Origin: Sisyra terminalis
Lineage: Eukaryota; Arthropoda; Insecta; Neuroptera; Sisyridae
Direction: 5' to 3'
NCBI GenBank assembly: GCA_958496175.1
Contig: OY292279.1
Span: 23,250,001 to 23,314,000, forward strand
Length of the DNA stretch: 64,000 bases
Shown: one piece after another, positions 1 to 12,600 of the stretch
How the letters are laid out: each line of letters starts with the position of its first letter
Numbering within the stretch: the first letter of the stretch is position 1
Notes under the pieces: model-generated
What the model saw: only the letters and a program-made list of their open reading frames with translations
What the model was told of the DNA's origin: nothing
Databases searched by the model: none
Translations under genes and position numbers: made by a program

Positions 1-302
1 GAGAACAAAGCTTGTACCATTTCGGAAGTAATTTCAGATAAGCTTTTCGTACTTTCATCCTGAAACACAGACGGTAACTGTTAAAAAGTAAGTAGTATAT
101 TTTGGTCGTTGCCTCCAAGGTTTACCTGGAAATCTTCTGTTTCCTCTAATGGTAGAGCGACGTTGACGTTACGTCGTTTCGATAACTGTTGGTCTCGTTT
201 TTGTTTTCGAATTTGAACACCTTCCTCCTCACGACGACGTCGCAACTCTTGAGAGTCAAGACCGACGTTTTTATAACGATGCTTATACGCTGAACTAGAC
301 AT
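1..302 (-). CDS. Kap-alpha1: Importin subunit alpha, 5' end (partial gene, two exons)
   Basis: This is the nuclear import adaptor that binds cargo NLSs and docks on importin beta. Exon 1 runs from ATG at 302 to 126 (59 codons). It encodes the importin-beta-binding domain, with the family landmarks [31 protein letters not shown] and SKRRNV. The RRRREEEG stretch is typical of the alpha-1 (KPNA1/5/6, Drosophila Kap-alpha1) clade, not KPNA2 or KPNA3/4. A donor GTAAAC follows at 125 and an acceptor TTTCAG ends at 60. Exon 2 (59 to 1, phase 0) reads [20 protein letters not shown], matching the ITREMV-LFS segment just before the ARM repeats. The 65-nt intron is short. The ARM-repeat body lies off the left edge. 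The ORF reading on past 126 is intron read-through. The family is sure; the clade is inferred from about 79 residues. Confidence 0.9.
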
Positions 303-1160
303 CTTTAAAATAGAAAATATACATAAGAAGTTAATTTCAATTTAACAAACGAAACACTAATTTCGTGACATCAAAACTGAATCAGAATGTTGATGATGAA
401 AATTTTATAAATAGATTTTGAACGTATTTAAGCACGGTTAAATTTTGGTTATACACTGACATTTCTTCTGCAGCACACATGTCATAAGTTTTGGCTTATT
501 TACGCTCGAAAAACCGTAAAATTGGGATTGACGGAAAAAATGGTGTTATTAAATATAAAAATTATGTAAAATTCAGACTTACTTTTAATAATTGTGCTAC
601 TTAAAATAATTATAAAAGTGAAAATTGATTTCTCACTTTTCCACCATTAAACTTTCGACATCAATGTCTCATGAAGTCTACTTTTTTGCTGTGGAATTCT
701 GGGAGGTTCGTAAGCACTGAACTCAAATTCTACACAATCCACGAAATTGATTTTCTTCTTTTTGATTTTCCGTTTTAATTCATTTTGATTTTTGATTATA
801 TTACTCTACTACTTAGATTATAATCTTTTAAAGTTTAACATTGGGTGTAATTATCAATTTTATTAAATTTTTAAGATCAAAATTTAAAATCCTTAAAATC
901 CGATTTTCGTTTTTTTCTAGAACTCAAAAAATTCAGTAGCGCTGCTGAATCAACTCAGTAGACAGAAAAACGTGTTTGCGCAAGTTCCGCAAAATGCTTT
1001 TTAGTTCCCTTACTGATAATGACTAATAATGACAAAGAAGAACTCGCTGAACTTTAAGTTCTCTAGAGTTTTCTAAATTTTGTAGGTTACTTTATTGAGA
1101 ATTGAAAAAAAATAGTTTCTTTTATAAATATATTGATAAAATTTCAAAAAGACTGAAAAA
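303..1160. promoter_or_regulatory. Divergent intergenic region between Kap-alpha1 and MIX23
   Basis: An 858-bp interval between two start codons pointing away from each other. It must hold both 5' UTRs and the promoters unless untranslated exons lie elsewhere. It is AT-rich with A/T runs. I see no convincing TATA box, no repeat and no ORF. A shared bidirectional promoter is an inference from geometry only. Confidence 0.5.
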
Positions 1161-1699
1161 ATGTTAGAATGCAGCGATTTCATGTTATTTCAGGTATGCT
1201 TATTATAACAAAATACACAAAGCCGGATCCCGGGTCATATCTTATCCTTAATTTTTTTCAGGACGCATTGAAAAAATTACGAGAAATAGACGATAAAATC
1301 ATATACACTTTAAATACAACAGTTCCAACAGAGTCTTTTCGTGGTCAAGTCGATGTAACCGCTCAATGCAAAACCCTTTATGAACAACTAGAAAATGGGC
1401 ATAACAATCGGGAAAACCTCATATCAAAATGCATAACTCACACGGTTGACAATGTTAAGAAAATGAAAGCTCAAAAAGAAAATAACGATGATATTGAACT
1501 AAATATGAGTATTCGAGCAGAACAAAATAAGGTATGAAGGTATAGATTTACGAAATGAAATTATAATTGTAAGCTTAAATTTTTATTTTAGTTACGTTTA
1601 CTCCAAGTAGAATTAAATGTTGAACAAGTAATTCGGGAAAGTTCTGATAAGGTCTTCCGTAAGAGGTGTCGATCATATTTCGATCAACATGGTTTATAA
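1161..1699 (+). CDS. MIX23: MIX23 (CCDC58) mitochondrial intermembrane-space protein
   Basis: Three exons: 1161-1193, 1262-1531 and 1592-1699, joined at phase 0 by GTATGC...TTTTTTTCAG and GTATGA...TTTATTTTAG introns of 68 and 60 nt, giving about 136 residues. The tiny first exon encodes MLECSDFMLFQ, which aligns with the CEEFAEFQ start of vertebrate CCDC58. The next exon carries the family signature IDDKIIYTLNTTVPTESF, then a TCK-type LYEQLE helix with the first cysteine (AQCKTLYEQL) and SKCITHT. The last exon encodes LQVELNVEQV and the C-terminal KVF-KRCRSYF. MIX23 proteins are small soluble proteins of the intermembrane space linked to mitochondrial import in yeast. Length and start agree with the family (about 144 aa in mammals). 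The ATG at 1169 is out of frame with the real exon 1. Confidence 0.93.
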
Positions 1700-1859
1700 T
1701 ATGCCACTACTTCAGTCTAAGCCCGTGTCTTCTTAGGAGGAACAACAGTTTGTAGATGTAAGGAAATGAGATTTGTATGTAGTTATGTTTAGAAAATTGT
1801 TATCGAACCTTTTTTTGATTTTCTTATTTGAAAAACGAATTGTAAGATGTTGATTATAA

Positions 1860-1865
1860 AATAAA
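1860..1865 (+). terminator. Polyadenylation signal AATAAA of MIX23
   Basis: A canonical hexamer 161 nt after the MIX23 stop codon, followed by T-rich sequence. It is the first full AATAAA on the plus strand after the gene. Confidence 0.6.
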
Positions 1866-4044
1866 TATTTGCATTTACAATTGATTTTATTATCATGGCA
1901 AATACTTGCTTAAACTTCAGTTTCTAAATATAATTTTTATTACGCTGTTATTTGCTTAACGCTAACCACACAAAAATTAGCAGAGATGTGCTTTTTTCAA
2001 AATATCCCTTTTAACAGTCCGATATCCAAATGTGTCCAATAGTTTTTTTAATAATAGAAAATTACCTAAACACATAATAAAAGAAAAATATCTGTAATTA
2101 TAATGTTACGTTCTTGTCAGTTATTTATACTTGACAGAGTCGTTAAGAATCTGTGCTAGGACTGGCTAGGACATACAACAATATACCAATTTATATAGTT
2201 ACGAAAATGTTATTTATTTCACACAATACACTTATTTATTTGTACCAATTTGTACAGCAATCGCAATTTCACTGTTTATCATTGGTTGTTTATATTTGAC
2301 TTAACTCTATTTATGATCGAACCCTTTTTATAGTGATTTAAACTTTCTAGCATTTTTGATTCTCGATATTCCTAGAACACTTTTCATTGTCCGGTTTTAT
2401 TATCCTTTTATCTTTTCTTTCTAAAAATCTCCACAGAAATTTCTCAGTCATATTTTCATCTCATTGTTATATTTACTTTTATGATTCACGCAGTAAAGAG
2501 CCGTCTGGATGTAAGACTCAATATGTAGCAATGGTAACAATAACAAAAAAACGAGAGATGCCATAGAGGATTCAATTGAGCCGAAGTGCATTTTTAAAAA
2601 TATTGAGTTATAAGTAACTAACACAAAATAAGATAAATTATTTCTTAATTTTCTGGAGTATTTTGCAATAACAGCTAGGTGTTGCTTTCTCAACGACAAT
2701 TACGTTGTTAATTTACTCGTTAAGATATGTATGTAAATCTGTATCTGTAGTAAAGTATGTAAATGTATAAATTTATTATGAAATTGATTAAAACAATTAA
2801 GCTGATTCATTTTCTATTTTAATGTTGAAAAGATTTGGGGATGTTCGTACTTTATTTTTATTTGCTGAAATGAGATTTGAAACAAATTATTAGGATTTGG
2901 AATCGTGTAAAACAAGTAATATTAATTGTAAAAGTATATTTATATGTCCAATGTTTATATTTTACCCATTACACAATTAATGTTTCGCTAGAATTTTTAG
3001 ATATTTAAACTCCTGTTACAGCACAGGATAATTGCTTCGGAACCATTTTCTGAAATATGGGAGATGTAGATGTAATAGTGAAGTATTCCAAGTAGAATAA
3101 GCCTCCAGAGAAAGGTTTATATTAAAATTTTGTGCCATTAAATTAAATTATCAATTGAAACCCTTATTTTTTTAGTTTACTACAATTTTCAATAGTTACA
3201 GGGGTATTGATACAATAGAGAGCTTCATATGTGGTCAAAAGAAGGACAAGTATGACGTCATGATTGTCTTCATTAAACGATTTAAGTTTATTCAAAAATT
3301 CTCTGATGTCTTATTAATCGATTACCTTCATCGTCTTCATCTGTACCAAAAATTAAAAGCTTTTAAATATCAATAACACTGATACGAACACTTATCAATT
3401 AATTAGTCTCCCAAAAAATTATATATTTTTTTACTACTTGTAGTTTTCAGTAGTTTAATTTTTACATTTGTATTATTGAGTATTCAATTTTGTTAACGGT
3501 CATACGCGACCCGGTGAGCACAAAAAATAAAATTCGTCGGAATGAAAATTTGATCGCATTAATTTTTACCATGGTCAAAGTCAGTCAAAGTGGTCAGACA
3601 ATGGAAATGGATCGTTCAGAATTACTTATCAAACTTAGGAAATATACATATATTTTTCAGAAATAATACTGTGAAGACACGAAAGGATTAATTACAAATT
3701 TAATGAAATTAAGTAGTACTTCATAAACCAATACATTTGAAATGATAAATAAAAAATATGTAAAAATAATTTGCATCATTTTATTAACTTAACTAGTGTA
3801 GAACACATTAGAGTCTATACTAACAGAAAGTATTACAGACAGAGATTAACTGCTTTAACTACAACTAAATGCAATTTTGGTAGAGAAGAGTAAGTGAGCG
3901 AGATCTGATAAGATTAATAGTTAAAATACAACGCAAGTTAAATGCATTGAATATTATATTGTTAATATGCATGAATTGAATGTGGATGGAGTTAAATAAA
4001 CTTTCTCCGCACCAACAAAAAAATTCACCGATCAATAATGTTAA

Positions 4045-4416
4045 TGTATAGTATACTTTCTTTTATACTAGTATAATTTATATGAATCAAACAACGTATA
4101 TTATAAATATTTAAAAACTCATTAAAATTATATCTATTGTATATTTAAATGATATTGAAAATTAATAAATTGTTATTTTAATAGAACATATTGTTTTAAT
4201 TCGATTAATCCCTACAACTTATTTAATCAATAATCCTAATATATAATATATTTTCCTTTATACGAATATAATTTATAAAAATTAAACAAACTATATTATA
4301 AGTTTTTAAAAACTTATTAAAATTATATCTATTGCATATTTAAATGATTTTGAAATTAATAAATTGTTATTTTATTAAAACACATTGTTTTAATTCAGTT
4401 AATCCCTATAAGTTTT
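4045..4416. repeat. Tandem duplication of a ~195-bp AT-rich unit
   Basis: Two adjacent copies, period 195 bp measured on the motif TATAATTTA (4072 and 4267). Shared blocks include TTAAAATTATATCTATTG, ATTTAAATGAT, AATAAATTGTTATTTTA and TTAATCCCTA. Divergence between the units is clear but modest. It could be a short satellite remnant. Confidence 0.7.
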
Positions 4417-4454
4417 TTTATTATTGAAATATATAAAAGAATAAATAACATACG

Positions 4455-4509
4455 GTAAGGTAGATAGATAGATAAGGTAGATAGATAGATAAGGTAGATA
4501 GTAAGGTAG
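4455..4509 (+). repeat. Microsatellite, (GGTAGATAGATAGATAA)n-like
   Basis: Two to three units of roughly 17 bp built from GGTA and GATA steps, ending in a degenerate GTAAGGTAGGTA. A simple-sequence locus. Confidence 0.8.
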
Positions 4510-4664
4510 GTACTAAATTGTTTGATAGAATGTCCGGATGTATCATCGAATAGTTATTTTTTGAACTTTATCGGACGATTCAAAGAAACAATTTTCCAAT
4601 CCTCATCAACCTATCAAGGGTTACGTGAGACTCAAAAGTAAAATACTAGAAATTAAATAAAAGC

Positions 4665-4716
4665 AAAATAGAAAATGCAACGTCGCCACATTGAACTGTT
4701 CTAAAAAGAACCTATG
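4665..4716 (-). mobile_element. Remnant (one end) of the GGCAACGTTGC palindromic MITE
   Basis: GAAAATGCAACGTCGCCACA followed by TTGAACTGTTCTAA matches the right end of the complete copy at 7924-8119. The other arm is missing. Confidence 0.55.
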
Positions 4717-4905
4717 CCTATTGTGGCCTTCTTTTGTAATATAATTTACGAAAGTAAACAATAAACATAAATTTTAAAAAAAAATCAAGTAAATCTATTT
4801 TTGACGTATTGCCCAGATACATATTTCGATTGCCCAGCAACCTTCCTCGGTGGTCATCAAGTAATATTGGATCGCTCCGTAACAGCTTTGCCACGCAGTT
4901 AATAG
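4716..4905 (+). repeat. Dispersed repeat, copy 1 (other copy 46070-46250)
   Basis: Shares AATATAATTTAC, AAACATAAATTT, TTTTGACGTATT, CAGATAC, GATTGCCCAG, and AGTA(A)TATTGGAT with 46070-46250 in the same orientation. Both copies lie downstream of an end of the GGCAACG palindromic MITE, suggesting the two belong to one larger element. Confidence 0.65.
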
Positions 4906-6490
4906 TTATCAATGTTACAATTAAATTAACATGTATATCTAGTTTACTTTTGTAAATTATATTACATAATTAAGACCACTATATATTTTATATATTGTAT
5001 AAACAGTATAACAGTTCAAAGTCAGTAAAAAATCTAATTTGACTTCTAAAGGGTTTTTGAAAATTGAAATGCCTTTTCGCTACTACTTCGAAATGGCGGA
5101 AATGCAGTTTTAATATTGATTGAACGCTAAGAAATCATGAGACAGAGGTATAAGTTATCTTTGTTATACTATATCAAGAGTTGTCAATTTGCTTTTTTAA
5201 AGGCTTAGAAAATTAATTAATTAATTTTCAATTAATTTAATTCTAAAGAAAATCGAAGTTATTCGAAGTAAGCCATCTAGAGGGTTTTAAAAACAACATA
5301 ATAGAATTCATTTGAAGGAATTGTGAGATCAGCTGTTATTAAACGCGGCAAAATACAAATTCAACTATCAATATTTAAATCTTAAAAAAATTGTGTTTAT
5401 TCTCAATTCTAAGCTGTTTTGTAATTAATACAAACTTAATTACGGTATTATTTTTAAATACATTTGCGAAATTGCATTTTTGATGTAGTAAAAAAAGAAG
5501 ATTTAAATTTACTCTTGAAAACAGAAGAGAACATATGGAAACGCATAGAAGTCAATGGTAAAAATATGCAACAGATGCGTAACGTTTTGTAGCATGTCTG
5601 ATCACCGGCCATATTAATGTCTTTGTCCTTTTTTGTTACATGCATATCAGCTTTTCTATCAACCTTGTTAGAACGTAATCTAGTGTTAAAAATGTTCAGA
5701 AGGATCTTAAAAGTATTTATAAACCATTCAATTTTAAATGCATTATTTTAACACGGATATTTTGACGCTACAAATTAGTTGTTAATATTTTAATACTAGC
5801 AGTAGAAAACACCTGTAAATGGGCAATTTGATGGCCTTTATGTAATTTTAGAAATTAATTTCCTGAACATTGTGGAATTCGTACTCGGTCTCATTGATAT
5901 AATCTATAATGAAGACTGTTCAATTATGCCATTAAGTACCTAGACATAAAATTAAAAATTTCTAACAAAAAATTAATTAAAAGGCACCGATTTTTTCTCT
6001 GTTATTTGAGTGAACTCTACAAATGAACTATTTATTTCTTGGTAAGATCAAACGGTCTATTGTAAACCTGAATTTAAAAATAGTAGTGCTTCAAAGATAA
6101 ATGTACCTGTTGGGCGTTTCTATTTAGATCAAACTTGTTTTTAAATAATTTATTTTAAATGCTTGAGGTCAAAATTAATTAAGAGATCTTTTCACTAGAA
6201 AATTTAATGTTTGGTGCTTTTGATTTTTATAATGAGGGGATTCTATTTTTTTTGATTTGATTATTACATCATCAAGTATTATTTTTATTGATGAAATTCT
6301 GTGCAAGTATCATAATCGATAACCAAAATAAACATAGAAAAACTTCCTTCGTTCCTAGAAAATATACTTGTTGGCTTTAGTATTTAGTAGATTAAACACA
6401 GGACGTATAATTTGGATTACTTCAATGATCGTAACTGATATATAATAATAAAATCAGCGACAAAAATAAAGACAAATAAAGTTAATTTTT

Positions 6491-6496
6491 TTTATT
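6491..6496 (-). terminator. Possible polyadenylation signal for the FAM162 gene
   Basis: TTTATT on the plus strand is AATAAA on the minus strand, about 200 nt beyond the FAM162 stop codon. Other near-matches occur nearby, so the assignment is tentative. Confidence 0.35.
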
Positions 6497-6696
6497 TAAT
6501 AATTTTCACAAATTTTCTTTATAATATAATCAATTTCATCAATAATATATTGATTTCAATTGAAACACGACAATTTTACAACACATAATATAAAAGAACA
6601 ATCCAAATCAATAAAAAAATACAATCAGACTCCCACTTAATCATATTGATGCTTAGTAATAGGACTTAAGAGTATAAATATCACGCTGTGAGCAGT

Positions 6697-9600
6697 CTAT
6701 TTATGATTAGCTACTTCTTGAGCCTTGGCTTCTTGAGCTTCCCGAGCTGCATCCTCTTTAACATGTCGATGCCATTCGAGATTCATCTTCTGCACAGATT
6801 CGCCACGAGCTGCAGCATTTTTTCCACTGATTACCATTAAAAAGCATCCAATTATAGTTGCTACCATCATCCAGTTAGCGATCCTAATACGAGCCTTGCT
6901 ACGAGCCTTTTCCAAAGCTTCATGCCTAAAAAAATGGAAATTATTAATTTATAATCTTTAAAAACGGCTTAGTCATATTTTAATGAAATATTAATTTGTA
7001 TGTTTGAACTGTGGTTTAAATTAACATTTCCTGTTTAGATCGTTTCGAAAAGCTCATTAGCATCAATCATAATTTTGGCTGTTTATGAGGGAGACAAATG
7101 GAGTCGTTTGCTTGAGATATACATAATTTGAAAGAGAAAGTATTTTTCTTAAGTATCGGAAACCTATTTTTGAATTAAGGTGTTGATAATTATTGGGAAT
7201 CTAAAACAACGAATAAATCTTCGTCTTCCGATTTTGCATCAAAACTTCATAGCAATTGGGCTTCAAAAAGATAATAAGAGTAAATTATTGAAATTTTACT
7301 AGAAAATTCAGTTTAATTTAAGTATGTTTATAAATGGAACCTAATTAACACTTTGGTGAGTCTTTTTGATTTCTGTAAACATTTTTATCAGTGTTTATTT
7401 AAAATATCAATAAAAAAAAAATCATCCTTCACCCAAAAATTAGGCAGAATGTTGCTCAATCTGTAAAATATATGAAGTAGTTGATTCGATATATTAAAAT
7501 TTAAAAATATTGATTTAAACAGCTTATAAGTGGATTGTATTGATAATCGAAAGAGGTCGAAGAAAACAATTCACTCAAATCAATGCCGTACCGGTTTTTG
7601 GTAAATGCTAAAAACCAGTTGTGTTTTCAAAACAAACTTCATTGTTTCGGAAAAAAAAATTTGACCTTCATTTCGAGACAAAAAATTAGCAGTTTAGAAT
7701 CTGAGAGCGAATTATTTGTCTCAAAGATTTGATGATAAAATTGTATTCAACGAAAAATCACGGAAATGAGTTGAACTTTGATGAAATAAAATTAAACTTC
7801 TATTTTATTTAACCCAAAAAATTTATTCTACTCAACGTACATCGTAATTGAAAATGGAGGAGCAAAGTTACTAAAAAGTGTTCGATAGTAACAATCTTCA
7901 ATAAAATTTACAAAAATTGGCTTTTAGAACAGTTAAATTTGGCAACGTTGCATTTTCTACTATGTTTTTTTATTCTTTTTGGGATGTTTTTGTTTATTCA
8001 ATTCTCATATGGTGTACTTTTCTCTTTTGCAGCTAAATTTTCATTATGGATTGATTTATTCATAAGTTAAATTAAAAACAAACTCGAAAATGCAACGTTG
8101 CCAGATTTGACTGTTCTAAGTGACATGAGCCCAAATTTTGTAGAGAAAATCGTAGATTTCACTTTAAACTAGTTTTGTACAAACACTTTGGAGGTCTGAC
8201 TTTTTAAATATGGACGTAAAGATACTATTTTAGTTGAGTACGATGATAAGCGACTATTGTAAAACCTATTGTTGTCCTTTTTTCTTATCAGTGGCTTAGA
8301 AATACTCATACTACAGAGAAAAGTATCGTTCGCTTTTAGAATATACCATGAGCAATATAACTACTATTGATGTAATATGAAAAGCGAATGTAGGGGACAT
8401 ATGAATAATTTACTTGATTTATAATACAGGCCAACAATGGTAAAATTGTTTTAAATATAATAACATATTTTTATTGTAATTTTTGCCCTGATTATGGAAA
8501 AAATTATGAAAAAAGTTCATCACGTAAGATTTTGTTGCAAATTACAATTGAAAATTATTTTTTTCGGTCAAAATCGGGGGCCCAAATAGAATCACTTTTT
8601 CTGTATCGAAAATGGTAGTACTCCTCTCACTACTAGCGTTGGTGTCAGTGAAAATGAAATTCGCAAATTTGTCGTGTTACTTAACATATTAATTCCATGG
8701 ACTTTCGAAAACTTTTTTTTTAAATTACGTTATTTGTACTTCTTCCTAATATATTTTCGCATTTTGTGAGAAAACCTTACACGATGGAAAGAAATGGATA
8801 TCATATTTAAAAAAAAACGCAAAAGAAGACATTGAAATGACCTATTACAGTCAAAACAATTTTCAAAAAGTATTTTTTTGCAGGCCTGTTGAAAATATTG
8901 AAAGTAAAACCCTCAAAATTGACCTAGTCAAGGGTTAATCAATTGAAGCGCAGTAAAGTAAAGGTCAAATTAACTGGGATCTCCTAGTTGTGATCTGTCA
9001 TCTTCTTAATTGAATGTTTGCCATTTATCACTATGGGATCATATTCGAATAAAGACCGCATTAAAGTTACTTTAGAGGCACTATAAAAATGGTGAAGAAA
9101 TAAAAGAGCTTCGCGCAATTCATAACTATTTTTGTCAACAAAATCGCCCAAAAGAAACAATCATCGGTTGTTTGGTGCGTATATTCGAGGCTACGGGTAT
9201 TGTTGAAGATGCACATAAGTCTGGCAGACCGAAAACTATTCGTACTCAGAATAACATCGCTATAAAGAAACAAAGTGTGAAAGATAATCCAAAGAAATCT
9301 TCAATGCTTCTAGTACTTGAATTTAATATTTCAAGGACCAATTAATTGCGAGTAATGTACAAGGACTTGAATTTATATGCATACAAAATCCAATTAATAC
9401 AAGAACTCAAACCAATTGGCCACCATTCGCGACGTGTGTTTGTCGATTGGTTTTTAGAGCACCGAGCGTTGAGAATCAATTTTCATCAAAATTACTACAA
9501 AATAAACTGCATCTTTATCATAAAGTGCATTTCACTTTCATTTTCAAAATTGCCGCATTTGGGCTGATGAAAATCCACGAAACAACTAAGAGTAACCGAT

Positions 9601-12600
9601 GCATCCTCAAAAAGTAAATTTTTAGTCGGCTTTGTGGTCAGAAGATAATCGACTATTTTTAGCCTCAAATTGATAGAACTGACTTAGATGATGTTTATTT
9701 TCAATAAGACAGTGCAACTTACTATATTACGCGAGAAAATATCGACTAATTGCAAGGTTTTGAAAATCGCTTAATTTCGCATAGAGGAAAGGTGAATTAG
9801 CCTATATATAATGGTGCGATTTAACACCATTGGGCTGCCAGCCACGGTGGAATGAAAAAGCACCTACATACAATGAGATTACATTTGGATAACCCAAAAT
9901 GCAGGTTCTGTGAATGAATGGAGATATGAGGAATGGGGGATATCAAACCCTGGAACTGCAATTGTCAAAAAGCACCTTTTGCGGCGAATGATGAGGTTCA
10001 CCCAGCTTCTTGGTCTTAACTAGGTAAAGAAAGGACCCAGGAAGCACAATAAACCTTGAGACTGCAGTATTGCGACTCAACTAATCTCATCCTAGAAAAC
10101 CCATCTTAAAAAACATCATTGCGCTTCTTTTAATCGGGAGTGTTAATGTGCAAAATGTACATTGATAAGTCAGCCACTATTCAAGACCCAAAAAAAAAAC
10201 AATACTGCCGAAATAAATGCCATTCAAAATAAAAAATCCAATTTGATTCAAAATTAAAAGTTTCAAGTTTTAATTTGCATTTATATTCCTGCACCTTATT
10301 TGGTCAACCCTATATAAATTACTTGGTCGAGCTTATTTCTTGAGGGAAATGTTCATAAAACCGTAACTATAAAAGAAGTCTACACCATAAAAATGTGCAT
10401 GTGATTAGCATCTCGGGGTGTGCAATCGATATAGAAAAACCATTATAGTGTTTATAAAGTTTATAAATTTTAAAACTAAGAGTTTACAATAGGTAAATAT
10501 TTCAAAAATAGTTTTACATTAAGTATTACTGTGAGTGGTTAAAATTTTCTTACCGGAAATTAACAAATTTTCTGAACATCAAAATTATGTTAGTATTTTT
10601 CAATTCCTAGCTACTGATAAAACTATAATAAAAAAATTATTTCGACTATAAAATTTCCCAAACCAATAAATTTTAATCAAATTTTCTACATTTAAAGGCA
10701 TTAAATGTTAGATAATCCGAAGACACATTAATTTCTCGCTCTTTACATCATTAAAACACGTACAACTTATGTCATTGATGGGGTTACGGGTTATCAAAAG
10801 TTTAATTAAATCGATAGAGCAATTCTTAAATTAGCACTAGGAAAAGATATGAATGAACGATATTTTTTTAATTTAATCAGATGTGAATGAACTTTAACAT
10901 AACAGAAAACCAAATCTGGACATGTAAAAGGGGAATATTAATTTAATAATTATTATTATTCTTGCAATAATGCAGTTATTAACTTGAGATATTGCTTATT
11001 TTTTATATATTTTTTTTTGGTCATAAGTTACGTTGAATTTTATAAGTGTGTCTGGATTTTAGTGCATTTCAAACTTTTAAAGAATTTATAAAAAGTTATA
11101 TTATGTATAATTTAAAAAAAAAAACTTAAAAATCACAAAAATCTCGTTAGATTTATGAAAAGTTGTGTTTTAAATATGTGGTAGGTGTGATAAGATCGTT
11201 GAATTGTTTCTTTCCTTCAAAATATGAAGTTGAATTTCAAAAAGCGATCGAATAGGAATTTTGAACATTTTAGCGATACGTAATTTAACGAAATGACGTT
11301 CGATTCTCAACGTTCATTCTGATCATTTTCCAGAATTCAATGTCTCATGTTAAATTAAAACACAATTCAACATGTTTTTTCCTTAGGGAAAACGGTAAAA
11401 TATCCAAAAATGTTACTAATTCATAGTCTTTAAAATTAATGATCTATATAAGGACGCAAAATACTCCATTTTTCATTGGTTTAAATTTGTATTTCAACAC
11501 TGACTGTATCTAGTTTTATACTGAGCAATTAATTTATCCGTAAAAAGCCTACATCTTTCTATAAATAGGCATTAATGAATAATACTTTGTTACTCAGTCA
11601 ACGAACATGCATTTGATTCAAAATTTTGTACTCATGTAAGACATTGGCAAGTTTTGGATGTAACGACTTAATAAATCAGAATTATCCATCAAAAATTCAT
11701 GGTCTCTTCATTAAATATCTGCAAAAATTCAAGTTTTTCTCATAATTTTTAAATATGTGGTAATAAAAACCAGCTAAGTTTTTTTTTTTTATAAATAAAT
11801 ATAGCTGCACAAAAATATTCTTTAGCTGATTTTTTTGATAGCCTCAACTGAATAATTAATTAGTATTTGAAAATTTGTTGCCAAGTGGTCTTAAAACGCG
11901 AAGCGAAAAAAAACGCCAAAGTTAATGATTTATTTGAAAAAAAAGTTACTTTTTTTTTAGAAGAAAATCAATCTCCTAATATTTGCTTTTAATTTATTAA
12001 TACTGGCCGAAACCGGCCTTGGTTTTTATTTTGATTGCTTTATTTCCGTCTTGTTTTGATTCTTAGCATTGCATCTTATCGCTCAATTTATATTGCAAGA
12101 ACACATTTTTACTTGACCTAACGATAAAAATGAAAGCCATAGTTTTTTGCTTTTGAAATCATCGAAAGTAAAAGTAAAGGCAGATTGTGTAAAGATTAGG
12201 CGTCGTTTAAAAAAAAAGCATAAGAAACCCGATTATATAATCGTGAGATAGTAAAATTTGACTTTTTGAAATTCGCGGACAATCGGCCTCAAATCAAATT
12301 CCGAAGATTTACGAAAGGGCCTCGGAAATGCACGATATTTAAATTTAAAAAATCCCTGAACTTGTACTTGAAAATTGTACAAATTATGTAATATTTTGAA
12401 GTGTTTTTTTTTTAATTACTTACGAAACAAGTTCGGGAACTTCATCGAATGACTTATATTTGCCAGACCAGACGAGGAATCGTTTTTCTAGGTTTGTCGG
12501 TGGGTAGGCTTGTTGTTGCGGGTTGACATTATCAGCGGTTGTTGAAGAAGATGGTGGTAAATTTGGCATTCGGTCGTTTAAAGCTCGGCTTTGGGAGATC

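Larger units (their letters stand above)
1866..6480. other. Gene-free interval between MIX23 and the FAM162 gene
   Basis: AT-rich sequence with no ORF I can tie to a protein family. It contains a tandemly duplicated 195-bp segment (4045-4416), a GATA microsatellite (4455-4509), the end of a MITE (4665-4716) and one copy of a dispersed repeat (4716-4905), all listed separately. Short ORFs at 2448, 4718 and 5454 on the minus strand have no recognisable content; the 4718 ORF lies inside the dispersed repeat. Confidence 0.5.
6926..12423 (-). other. FAM162 intron (5.5 kb) with transposon relics
   Basis: No exon-like ORF on the minus strand. It contains a full palindromic MITE (7924-8119), a DDE_3/mariner-like transposase relic (9030-9850) and a LINE 3' tail (9851-10120), both relics on the plus strand, opposite to the host gene. 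The rest (10130-12400) is AT-rich, with poly-T and poly-A runs and no further pattern I can name. Confidence 0.6.

Noticed and set aside
4455..4509. Short regular repeats as a CRISPR array
   Set aside because: A GATA-type microsatellite without spacers, in an animal genome.
9568..9600. CTGATGA...GAAAC hammerhead-like match
   Set aside because: It lies in the transposase coding relic (ADENP region), and the flanks cannot form the three stems.
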